Under the pieces are notes generated by a model. That model saw only the letters and a program-made list of their open reading frames with translations, was not told the DNA's origin and searched no databases. From assembly GCA_035540495.1 (NCBI GenBank), contig DATLGL010000061.1, positions 1-64,000 of the forward strand: a stretch of 64,000 bases of DNA, in the 5' to 3' direction. Source of the stretch: DASVEG01 sp035540495. Lineage in GTDB: Bacteria; Actinomycetota; Acidimicrobiia; Acidimicrobiales; CADCTF01. Below are positions 16,433-23,931 of this stretch, piece by piece. The position numbers and the translations under genes were made by a program. Each line of letters begins with the position of its first letter. The stretch's first letter is position 1.

Positions 16433-17565
16433 GGCAGAGCCGCAAGCGTCGCGCCGAGGCGGTCCGCCAGCACGTCGTACGAGAACGAGGCCTCGGCCCT
16501 TGCCCGGGCCCGTGCTCCCATCGCTCTGGCGGCGGCGCGATCGACCATCAGGCGTTCGATCGCTGCGGCGACCTCACGCGCGTCGGACGGCCTCCGGATC
16601 ACCACGCCGGTGTCGCCGTCGACCACCGCTTCGGCGGACCCACCGCTGTCGCCTGCGATCTGGGGCACACCGCAGGCTGCGGCCTCGAGGAAGACGATGC
16701 CGAAGCCTTCCTGCTCAAGCCCGGCCCATCGGTTCCGGCACACCATGGCGAACGCGTCGGCGCACCCGTAGAGCGCGGGCAGGTCGTCGTCGGGCACTCG
16801 ACCGAGAAGGCGCGCCGGAGCGTGCGAGGCGGCAATCCGCTTCTCGAGCCTGTCGTGGTCGCGCCCGCCGCCTGCGATCGCGACCTGCAGCTTCGGGTAC
16901 CGCGGCGCGAGCTCAACCGCCGCGTCGATCACGACGTCGAAGCCCTTTCGTGGAACCAGGCGGCTGACGCCGACGACGACGAAGGCATCGGGATCGTCCG
17001 ACAGCCCGAACCTGCGCCGGGCGGCGTGCTTGTCATCCTCGCCGAGCGGACGGAACCGGTCGGGATCTACGCCGGGCGGCACGACCGTCGTCGGCGGCAT
17101 GCCACTCCCCGCCGCCATCCGCGCTTCGTCGGCGGCGTACTCCCCCGCGCTGATGACGTGGCAGGCGCCACGAAGCGCCGACGCCAGCGCGCGGCGGGCG
17201 CCGGGAAGTCGTGCCGGCACCGTGACCTCGGCGCCGTGCAGCACCAGGGCGTACGGACGCCGCAGTGACGACCCGATCAGGCCCAGCGGCGGCCAGAGGA
17301 CGGGGTCGAGGAGGACGACCTTGGCGGAGACCTCGTCGGCGAGCTCGTCGATGCGACGCACGAGCCCCGGGGTCGGCACCATCACCTTCTGGTCGATGCG
17401 CTCGACGCGATAGGGCTGCGACCTGTCGAAGGCGGCAGCACCTTCGTACGCCGTGGTGAGAACCGTCACGTCCTCCGGGGGAAGCCGGCGCCACAGCTCC
17501 CACAGGTAGTTCTGGATGCCGCCGACCTTGGGCGGGAAGTCGTTCGTGACGAGGAGATGCGGCAT
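16429..17565 (-). CDS. GT4 mannosyltransferase, PimB'-like
   Basis: A 378-residue GT-B glycosyltransferase, probably using GDP-mannose to extend a lipid-linked mannoside at the cytoplasmic face. It aligns well with corynebacterial PimB': LLVTNDFPPKVGGIQNYLWE, LHGAEVTVPARLPG, VVPPGVDPDRFRP, GVSRLVPRKGFDVVIDA and the donor site WAGLEQEGFGIVFLEAAACG ending with GDSGGSAEAV. The EGFGIVFLE stretch contains the E-x7-E motif of GT4 enzymes. ATG 17565 begins exactly at the first strand. It follows queG by 10 nt and overlaps the next gene. Confidence 0.85.
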   Translation of the reverse strand: MPHLLVTNDFPPKVGGIQNYLWELWRRLPPEDVTVLTTAYEGAAAFDRSQPYRVERIDQKVMVPTPGLVRRIDELADEVSAKVVLLDPVLWPPLGLIGSSLRRPYALVLHGAEVTVPARLPGARRALASALRGACHVISAGEYAADEARMAAGSGMPPTTVVPPGVDPDRFRPLGEDDKHAARRRFGLSDDPDAFVVVGVSRLVPRKGFDVVIDAAVELAPRYPKLQVAIAGGGRDHDRLEKRIAASHAPARLLGRVPDDDLPALYGCADAFAMVCRNRWAGLEQEGFGIVFLEAAACGVPQIAGDSGGSAEAVVDGDTGVVIRRPSDAREVAAAIERLMVDRAAARAMGARARARAEASFSYDVLADRLGATLAALP

Positions 17566-17575
17566 GCGGCTCAGG

Positions 17576-18706
17576 TCATGCTGTCCGAGCCGGGACGGCA
17601 TCTCCAAGCTCGTCTCGCACCATCGGCGACGGGTCGTCCCGCACTGCCTCGAGGAGGGCGTCGAGGCCGAGTCGTCGGGCCGCCCAGACCGCATGGGCTC
17701 GCACGATCTCCCGCTCGTCCTCGAGCGCGGCTCGCAACGAGACGCCGACATCCGGATCGTCGGGATCGCCGACGTTCCCGAGAACGACGAGGGCGTTGCG
17801 ACGCAGGTACGCGGGGTCGCGCTTCGGGACGTACCAGCGCCCGTGGGCGTCTAGCAGCGCGTCGTCGTCCATCCGCAGCAGCGCAACCACGTCGACGGAG
17901 GGCTCGGCATCGGCGGCCGCGGGCGCGGCCGGGCGGCGGCGCTCGTCGAGGCGGTTCGGGGGGCAGACCTCCTGGCAGTCGTCGCAGCCGTAGATGCGGT
18001 CGCCGAGCGCGACCCGATGCTCTCGAGGGAACGAACCGGGCGCTTCGAGGAGCCACGCGAGGCAGCGGCGAGCATCGAGCACCCCGGGCTCCACCAACGC
18101 CCCCGTGGGGCAGGCCGGCAGGCAGCGGGTGCAGGAGCCGCATCCGTCGTCGGTGGTCAGCGCCTTCTCCGCAGTCGGGCGGAGTGGCGCGTCGGTGACC
18201 ACCGACCCGAGCACGAACCACGACCCGAGCCCCGGCAGCAGCAGGTTCGCGTTCTTGCCGAACCAGCCGAGGCCAGCGCGGTGCGCGGCGGCGCGATCGA
18301 CCAGCGCGTTGTCGTCGACGAGCACCCGCGCCTGCCAGCCGTCATCGCGGAGCACCTCAGCGACGTCGCCCAGGGCGCGCCGGAGCGGCGCGTAGAAGTC
18401 CTCCCAGGAGTACCGCGCGACGGATGCGCGGATGCCGGTGCCGGTGCCGTGGTCATCGTCGGTGCTGCGCCGGTAGCCGAGGGCGCCGACGACGAGGGCC
18501 TGTGAGCCGGGCAGCGAGCGAGCGGGGTCGGTCGATCGGGCCGGGTTGCGGTACGTGAAGGCCATCCCCCCGTGCAGCCCGCTCGAGCGCCGGTCCTCGA
18601 GGATCGCCCGGACGTCCGGAAACGGCTCGGCCGACGCAACGCCGATGGCGTCTAGTCCGGCCGCCATCCCGGCGGCGATCGCTCGCTCGCGAAGGTCGGC
18701 GGTCAC
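17576..18706 (-). CDS. queG: Epoxyqueuosine reductase
   Basis: Carries out the last step of queuosine formation in tRNA, using cobalamin and two [4Fe-4S] clusters. The 376-residue protein shows both ferredoxin-type cluster motifs, CGSCTRCLPACPTGA and CDDCQEVCPPN, preceded by the cobalamin-binding part with RYSWEDFY and GLGWFGKNANLLL. The C-terminus carries HEAT-like repeats (RRNALVVLGNVGDPDDP) as in the family. GTG start 16 nt after sepH. Cobalamin use here fits the B12-dependent nrdJ in the same window. Confidence 0.93.
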   Translation of the reverse strand: MTADLRERAIAAGMAAGLDAIGVASAEPFPDVRAILEDRRSSGLHGGMAFTYRNPARSTDPARSLPGSQALVVGALGYRRSTDDDHGTGTGIRASVARYSWEDFYAPLRRALGDVAEVLRDDGWQARVLVDDNALVDRAAAHRAGLGWFGKNANLLLPGLGSWFVLGSVVTDAPLRPTAEKALTTDDGCGSCTRCLPACPTGALVEPGVLDARRCLAWLLEAPGSFPREHRVALGDRIYGCDDCQEVCPPNRLDERRRPAAPAAADAEPSVDVVALLRMDDDALLDAHGRWYVPKRDPAYLRRNALVVLGNVGDPDDPDVGVSLRAALEDEREIVRAHAVWAARRLGLDALLEAVRDDPSPMVRDELGDAVPARTA

Positions 18707-18722
18707 TCCGCCAGTCTGCTCG

Positions 18723-20468
18723 CTACGGCTTGCGGCCGAAGCGGCGCCGCTTCGGTTGCGCCGCGGGCTGCGCCGGCCGCAACGGCCGAACGCCGCCTGG
18801 AACGACGACGTCGCTGCCGCCGGCCTGGTTGGCTCGGATCGTCACGACCCGGCCCTCGTCGATTGGTATCGCCGTGTCGTCCGGAAGAGGACGCACCGCC
18901 GGACGCGGCCGCTCTTCGGTGTCGACGGGTGCCACCCGCGCGCCGGGTCGCGCCGGCGACGCGGCGACTTCGGCGACTTCGGCGGCGGCGGCCCGCTCGG
19001 CCCGCGCCCGACGTCGCGCCTCCCGGCGGGCCCGCGCTTCCGCGTCATCGGGTGCTGCGCCCCCGTGGCTGGTCGGCTCCTGTGTCTCGGGTTCGGCCTC
19101 GCTGCTGGCGTTCGTCCGCCGCAGCGCTGCTGATGCCGATGCCGAATCGCTCGCGCTGGGGAAGCTGAGCGGAGCGGAAGCGTGTGCAGGAGGCGACGGC
19201 GGCGTGCGTTGGGGTGCCGAACGAGCCGCCGGAGCCGCGGCTGGGGTGGTGACGCCGCGCCCTGCGGGGCGCGCCGCTCCGCGCGGTGAACCCGCGGCGG
19301 CCGCATCCCGCTGGCGGCCGACCATCTCCAGCCGCCGGCGATCGAGCTCGTTGACCGGGGGCTTCGGCGCAGGCGCCGGGACGACCGACGGGGCTTCGGG
19401 CGGTGCGGCCTGGCGTCCTGGGCCCGACGTCGCGCGCTTGGCGGCACCGGAGGTCTTCGCGGCCCGAGCCGACCTGGACGACTTCGCGGTGCGGCCGGCC
19501 TTCGCGACCTTGCTTGCGCGGGCGGCCTTCACCGCCTTCTTCGTCCCGACCTTCTTCGTCGCAGCGTTCTTCGTTGCAGACGTCGGACCCGAGCGCTTCG
19601 CCGCCTTGGTCACCTTCGCCGCCGCCTTGACGCTCTTGGTGCCGCGCGCGGTGGCCGGAGCCACACGGCGAGAACCGCCGGCCTTCTTCGTCGTCGACCT
19701 CGCCGGGGATCTGCTCGTCGACTTCGCCGGCGGCTCGTCGCCCTCGTCGAGCGCGGCACGCGGACGCTTCCGGACCTCTTGCGGATCGGGAACCAGCGAC
19801 GCGATGCGCCTGCGCTTGCCGGGCTCGACGTATCCGAGGTCTGCGGCGATCCGGTTCCTGGCGACGACCTCGCCCTCGCCCAGGTCGACCTCCCACTCGG
19901 CGCGCTGGCGACGGCCACGGATCGTGATCTCGAAGACCACGCCCCACGCCAGTCCGCCGACGTTGAACGCCGACCAGCACGCGTCGAACTCGTCGTCGAG
20001 GAGACGGACGCCTCGGTCGGCGAGGTTCCACCGCACCGACAGACCGAGGGGCTCGGCCGACTCGCCCCGGCGCGGCCTCGTGTACACCAGCTCTCGCGCG
20101 CTGGCCACCACACGCGCCCGCTCGGCGAGCACCGGCGGCGCGAACTTGATGATCCACTCCTCGTCGGCGTCAGCCTCGGACGCCACTTGCGACGGCGTGC
20201 GACCTGCTCGGAGTCGGGCCTGGATCTCGCGCGGCGACAGGAGACTCGAGCGCTTCGTGGGCGTCCGCTCCACCGGCACCAGCTCCGGCGGTGCGTGGAG
20301 GACGTCTTCGCCGGCATCGGCGTTGCGGCGGCGCACGGCAGCGGCGATGACGTCGAGCAACTGCTCGTCGAGGGGCACGACGAACGACCCCGACTTCGCG
20401 CCCTTCTTGGCGCTCAGGATCAGGTGGTCAGAGTCCGTGGTGAAGCCGACGAGGTGGAGCTGTTGCAC
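18723..20468 (-). CDS. sepH: Septation protein SepH, with histone-H1-like linker
   Basis: SepH helps FtsZ assemble into Z-rings in actinobacteria. The start VQQLHLVGFTTDSDHLILS and the helix-turn-helix LLSPREIQARLRAGRTPSQV (about residues 76-95), followed by FAPPVLAERARVVASAR, are diagnostic of the DUF3071 region. Residues about 250-346 are a Lys/Ala/Thr-rich low-complexity stretch (TKKVGTKKAVKAARASKVAK) like a histone H1 tail, and a long Pro/Ala/Arg-rich tail follows, ending KRRRFGRKP. At 581 residues it is longer than the Streptomyces protein as I recall it (about 340-350). GTG 20468 places the first conserved strand at residue 2. Confidence 0.88.
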   Translation of the reverse strand: MQQLHLVGFTTDSDHLILSAKKGAKSGSFVVPLDEQLLDVIAAAVRRRNADAGEDVLHAPPELVPVERTPTKRSSLLSPREIQARLRAGRTPSQVASEADADEEWIIKFAPPVLAERARVVASARELVYTRPRRGESAEPLGLSVRWNLADRGVRLLDDEFDACWSAFNVGGLAWGVVFEITIRGRRQRAEWEVDLGEGEVVARNRIAADLGYVEPGKRRRIASLVPDPQEVRKRPRAALDEGDEPPAKSTSRSPARSTTKKAGGSRRVAPATARGTKSVKAAAKVTKAAKRSGPTSATKNAATKKVGTKKAVKAARASKVAKAGRTAKSSRSARAAKTSGAAKRATSGPGRQAAPPEAPSVVPAPAPKPPVNELDRRRLEMVGRQRDAAAAGSPRGAARPAGRGVTTPAAAPAARSAPQRTPPSPPAHASAPLSFPSASDSASASAALRRTNASSEAEPETQEPTSHGGAAPDDAEARARREARRRARAERAAAAEVAEVAASPARPGARVAPVDTEERPRPAVRPLPDDTAIPIDEGRVVTIRANQAGGSDVVVPGGVRPLRPAQPAAQPKRRRFGRKP

Positions 20469-20567
20469 GCAGGGCTCCCGGCCCAAGCCGACCCGCCGAT
20501 CGGGCCGCACTTGGCGCGGACGGTATCACCGGCCCTTTCGTGCGAAGGGGACCCTCGCCGCCCTTCC

Positions 20568-20783
20568 TCAGCCCGTGCCGGCGCTCTCGATCGGCTGGTG
20601 CCGTAGCTCGGGCACGAGACCGCCCTTGATGAGCATCCGCACCGCCCGCTCCTCGGCGACGTCGATGATGATGGCGTCGTCGGGCTCGCGCCCGCAGATG
20701 AACGTGACGATGCAGTCGCCGCAGGCGTCGGTCGCCTTCATCGTGCACTCGTCGCAGCTGATCCGGATCGTGTCGCGCTCCAT
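20568..20783 (-). CDS. Small Cys-rich protein, possible metal binder
   Basis: A 71-residue protein with five cysteines near the N-terminus (ISCDECTMKATDACGDCIVT then FIC), in a spacing that suggests a zinc or iron-sulphur site. The middle has an acidic strand DDAIIIDVAEERAVRMLI and the end PELRHQPIE. The ATG at 20783 is taken because it starts just before the first Cys. Similar mini-proteins seem to occur in related actinobacteria, from memory. It lies upstream of sepH on the same strand, 99 bp away. Function unknown. Confidence 0.65.
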   Translation of the reverse strand: MERDTIRISCDECTMKATDACGDCIVTFICGREPDDAIIIDVAEERAVRMLIKGGLVPELRHQPIESAGTG

Positions 20784-20896
20784 GCCGACAGCGTGACGGA
20801 CACCTGAGACAAAAAAGATCGCAAGCGACCGCAAGATCCGCCGGCTTCGCGCGTTACCGGTGCATCTGCGGCCCGGGTACCCGTGCCGCGGAGGTC

Positions 20897-20932
20897 GGCC
20901 CCGCCCTCCGTTGACCCCCGGAGGACGGGGCC
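20897..20932 (-). terminator. Strong hairpin after the NYN gene
   Basis: GGCCCCGCCCTCCG (20897-20910) pairs with CGGAGGACGGGGCC (20919-20932): 14 bp with one mismatch and an 8-nt loop. It lies 30-65 nt past the NYN-domain gene stop on the minus strand. No T-run follows, so it may act with Rho or as a stable 3' end. The rest of 20784-20961 shows nothing else I can name. Confidence 0.6.
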
Positions 20933-20961
20933 GGCTGCGTTTCAGGTCGCCGTCGGGCAGC

Positions 20962-22236
20962 TCACGGTCGTTCGCGGCGCAGGAGACCGAAGAGCTGCGC
21001 TTGGCTGATCACGTTCGCCCCGCGAGCGGTCGCGCCCACACGCACCCGCTGGTCGTCGCTCGCCACCAGCACCGGCCGGGCAGGCGGCGTGACGTCGATC
21101 ATCTCGAGGAGGACGTCGTCGGCCTCGACGTCAGCAGCCGTGAACCGCACCCGCACGTTGGTGCGCATCGGCAGCGGCTCGGCGGACGCGTCCCGTCCCG
21201 CCCCGTCGAACACGATGACGACCTCTGCTCCGACCCGCGCAGCCAGTTCACCGGCCGCGTCGGCCAGCCGTGCCCGCTGCATCTCGAGCGGCGCATCGGG
21301 CCACGCTCGCAGCGTCGCGTTGTACCCGTCGACGAGGACCACCGCGTGCGGCGCCCGGATCCACGCCTCGGCGGTCTCGGGCGAGTCCTCGAACAGCCCG
21401 TTCGGCACCGGCAACGGGCGCCGCCGCCCGCCCCGACCCTCCGGGCTCGGCGCGACTGGTGGCGGGTCCGCTGCCGCTGGGGGGACGGCGGCCTCCGCGC
21501 GGCCGAGTGCATCTCTCAGGTTGTTCGCCGCTACCTCGGCGTCTGCGAGTGCAGACCGGAGCTCCGGCGTCATCCGTGCGACCTCGACCCTGGCGGCCTC
21601 CGTGGAGCGCTCTGCGATCGTGGCCCGCAACAGCTCGAGCTCAGAACGGAGCCGCCGCGCCTCGGCGTCGGCAGCGGCCACGCGTCGATGGGCGGCATCA
21701 CGTTCGCGCTCCAACCGCTCGATCGACCGCTCGGCCTCCTGCAGCGCCGACTCTGCCGCCGTCCGCGCGCTCCGCATCTCCGCGAGTTCGACTGTCAGTC
21801 GACTGACGTCGTTGCGGGTCCGGGCCAGCGCGTCTGCGAGCGTCGCCGCCTCCTCCTCGATCGCGACGAGACGGCGTTGCGCGACCCGCTCCCCGGCGGC
21901 TTGCGCTCCTTCGGCTCGCGCCGCTTCCGCTTCGCCCACGAGCTCCTCGACTCGCTCCGCCCAGCGGTCGGGCCGCCGGACGAAGAGATCGCCCGCCTCA
22001 CCCAGTCGCTGCTTCGTCGCCTCCGGCGACGACGCGACGGCCGCCCGGAGGTCGTCGTTCTTGTCGAGCGCGTCGATCACCGACGCGATCGCTCGAGGAG
22101 GGAGCTTCGCGAAGCGGAGCAACGGCAGGAGCGGCCGCGGCGGGGGCACCGGCGGCACCTCAGCCCGTCGCGCCCTCACCACCTCCAGCGTCAGCTCCGC
22201 CAGAGACCGGAGCAGCGCGTCGCGCTCCGCCGTCAC
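20962..22236 (-). CDS. NYN-domain (YacP-like) ribonuclease with coiled coil
   Basis: A 424-residue protein with an N-terminal helical part, a long coiled coil (about residues 90-230, ERSIERLERERDAAHRRVAA) and a C-terminal NYN/PIN-like nuclease domain. The acidic catalytic residues are visible in VVLVDGYNATLRAWPD, VVIVFDGAGRDASAE, ADDVLLEMID and VLVASDDQRVRVGA. The family includes mRNA or rRNA endonucleases such as YacP/Rae1, so RNA cleavage is expected, with the coiled coil probably aiding binding or dimerisation. GTG start 3 nt after the upstream zinc-ribbon gene; the two form a small operon. Confidence 0.85.
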   Translation of the reverse strand: MTAERDALLRSLAELTLEVVRARRAEVPPVPPPRPLLPLLRFAKLPPRAIASVIDALDKNDDLRAAVASSPEATKQRLGEAGDLFVRRPDRWAERVEELVGEAEAARAEGAQAAGERVAQRRLVAIEEEAATLADALARTRNDVSRLTVELAEMRSARTAAESALQEAERSIERLERERDAAHRRVAAADAEARRLRSELELLRATIAERSTEAARVEVARMTPELRSALADAEVAANNLRDALGRAEAAVPPAAADPPPVAPSPEGRGGRRRPLPVPNGLFEDSPETAEAWIRAPHAVVLVDGYNATLRAWPDAPLEMQRARLADAAGELAARVGAEVVIVFDGAGRDASAEPLPMRTNVRVRFTAADVEADDVLLEMIDVTPPARPVLVASDDQRVRVGATARGANVISQAQLFGLLRRERP

Positions 22237-22239
22237 GGG

Positions 22240-22467
22240 CTACCCCTCTGCGGGATCGATCTCGACGACCGATGCACCCGTGGCGCACCACCGGCACACC
22301 ACGTCGTCGATCGTCTCCTCCAGCACCTCTTCGTCCTCGATCGACAGCTCGCCGCCGAGGGTGAAGTGATGGAACGCCGTCGTGCGACGGGTGGACGTGA
22401 CGGTGAATCGGGTGAGGTTCCCGCAGGCGTTGCAGCGGTATCGACGAGGAGGTTGGCTGCCGGACAC
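22240..22467 (-). CDS. Small zinc-ribbon protein
   Basis: A 75-residue protein with two Cys pairs, RCNACG near residue 12 and CRWC near residue 58, separated by a Thr-rich strand region (TRFTVTSTRRTTAFHHFTLG) and an acidic segment. This looks like a complete zinc ribbon. The GTG at 22467 is supported by TATGCT 9 nt upstream. It precedes the NYN ribonuclease by 3 nt, so it may be its RNA-binding partner (inference from position only). Confidence 0.7.
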   Translation of the reverse strand: MSGSQPPRRYRCNACGNLTRFTVTSTRRTTAFHHFTLGGELSIEDEEVLEETIDDVVCRWCATGASVVEIDPAEG

Positions 22468-22476
22468 GGGTCGCCG

Positions 22477-22482
22477 AGCATA
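22477..22482 (-). promoter_or_regulatory. Leaderless-type -10 element of the zinc-ribbon/NYN operon
   Basis: TATGCT on the minus strand, 9 nt before the GTG at 22467. On the other strand TAGGCT at 22506-22511 could serve the divergent flippase gene. Confidence 0.55.
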
Positions 22483-22656
22483 CCGAGGGCGGTCGCGAAC
22501 GCTGGGTAGGCTCCCTCCGCTCCACCTGCTGCATCGCTGATCTGAATCGCCGTTCGCAAAGGGCTCACCATCTCCTCCCGCGCTCGACAGCTCCTCGACC
22601 GCTCGCAATCTGCGAACCCGCTCCCCGAAGGCACCGTCGCCGTCGGCGCGGGGCTC

Positions 22657-23919
22657 GTGGTGAACGGCATCGCTGCGTACCTGTTCTTCATCATCGCCGG
22701 GCGCGCCCTGGGTGCCGACCGCTACGCGGAGTTCTCGGTGCTCTGGACGCTGGTGTTCTTCGCCGCGCCCGGCTTCATGTTCCCGCTCGAGCAGGAGGTC
22801 AGCCGGGCGGTCTCGGCACGGCGTGCTCGTGGGTTCGGCGGCGGGCCGGTGATTCGCAAGGCAGGCGCTCTCGGTTTCGCGCTTGCCGGCATCCTCGCGG
22901 TCGTCGTGCTCGGGTTGTCGGGGCTGATCCTCGACCACCTGTTCGACGGCGAGGTCCTTCTGCTCGTCGGCCTGCTCATCGCGCTGCCGGCGTACGCGCT
23001 CATCCACCTCAGCCGCGGGACGCTGTCGGGCACCGGGCGCTTCGCGTCGTATGGATGGGTCCTGGCCGGTGAGGGCGTGATCCGCATCCTCGCGGGTCTC
23101 GCGCTCGCGCTCGTCGGCATCAAGGTGGCGGGTGCGTACGGCCTCTTGATCGCGCTCGCGCCACTGGTGGCGCTGCTGATCGTCCTCAGTCGAGAGCGGA
23201 ACCTCCTCCAGCCGGGGCCCGAGGCGTCGTGGTCGGAGCTGTCGGAGGCACTCGGGTGGCTGCTCCTCGGCGCGGTCCTGTCGCAGGGGTTCGTGAACGC
23301 ATCGGTGCCCCTGGTGAAGATCCTCGCGGCCCCTGGTGAGGACGCCGTCGCGGGCCAGTTCCAGGCGGGTCTCATCATCAGCCGCGTCCCGCTCTTCCTC
23401 TTCCAGGCGGTGCAGGCATCGCTCCTCCCGAAGCTCGCCAGCCTGGCGGCCGAGGGCCGCCTCACCGACTTCCGTACCGGCCTCAAGCGGCTCGTCGCCG
23501 TCGTCGTGGCCATCGGCCTCGCAGCGACCGTCGGCGGTTTCCTCATCGGTCCGTTCGTGCTGCGGCTGTTCTTCGGGAGCGAGTTCGACGAGCTCGGGAA
23601 CGCCGACATCGGGTACCTGGCGCTGGCGAGCGCCGCGTTCATGCTGTCGATGGCGCTGTCGCAGGCACTGATCGCCCTGCGCGGCTACGCGAAGGTCGCG
23701 GCAGGTTGGGCGACAGCCATCGTCGTCCTCGCGCTGGTGACGTGGCTCTCGACCGACGAGCTACTGCTTCGGGTGGAGCTCGGCCTCGTCGGTGGGTCGC
23801 TCATGAGCATCATCGCGATGTCGGTCCTGCTCGCGGCGCAGATGCGCGGCGGCGTCCCGGACACGGTCGCGCCGCTCATCGAGGAGCTCAGCCCGAGCCA
23901 CGAGATCATCGAGCCGTAG
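22657..23919 (+). CDS. Polysaccharide/lipid flippase of the MATE/MOP type
   Basis: A membrane transporter that likely flips lipid-linked sugar units for surface polysaccharide. About twelve helices are visible, for example AGALGFALAGILAVVVLGLS, LLLVGLLIALPAYALIHL and LVAVVVAIGLAATVGGFLIG. The GTG at 22657 (420 residues) is the first canonical start codon. However, the open frame continues upstream to 22546 and the residues there (LPEGTVAVGAGLVV) complete the first membrane helix. The true N-terminus may therefore use a non-standard start such as ATC. It is followed by a methyltransferase and glycosyltransferases of the same cluster. Confidence 0.8.
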   Translation: MVNGIAAYLFFIIAGRALGADRYAEFSVLWTLVFFAAPGFMFPLEQEVSRAVSARRARGFGGGPVIRKAGALGFALAGILAVVVLGLSGLILDHLFDGEVLLLVGLLIALPAYALIHLSRGTLSGTGRFASYGWVLAGEGVIRILAGLALALVGIKVAGAYGLLIALAPLVALLIVLSRERNLLQPGPEASWSELSEALGWLLLGAVLSQGFVNASVPLVKILAAPGEDAVAGQFQAGLIISRVPLFLFQAVQASLLPKLASLAAEGRLTDFRTGLKRLVAVVVAIGLAATVGGFLIGPFVLRLFFGSEFDELGNADIGYLALASAAFMLSMALSQALIALRGYAKVAAGWATAIVVLALVTWLSTDELLLRVELGLVGGSLMSIIAMSVLLAAQMRGGVPDTVAPLIEELSPSHEIIEP

Positions 23920-23922
23920 GAT
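23917..23922 (+). promoter_or_regulatory. Leaderless-type -10 element of the methyltransferase gene
   Basis: TAGGAT lies 9 nt before the GTG at 23932; its TAG is the stop codon of the flippase gene. Confidence 0.5.
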
Positions 23923-23931
23923 CGACGCCCC

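Noticed and set aside
18730..20796. A 688-codon open frame on the plus strand opposite sepH
   Set aside because: It mirrors the Lys/Ala-rich, GC-rich codons of sepH on the other strand, has no recognisable domain and runs across the sepH start. Long antisense frames are expected at this GC content.
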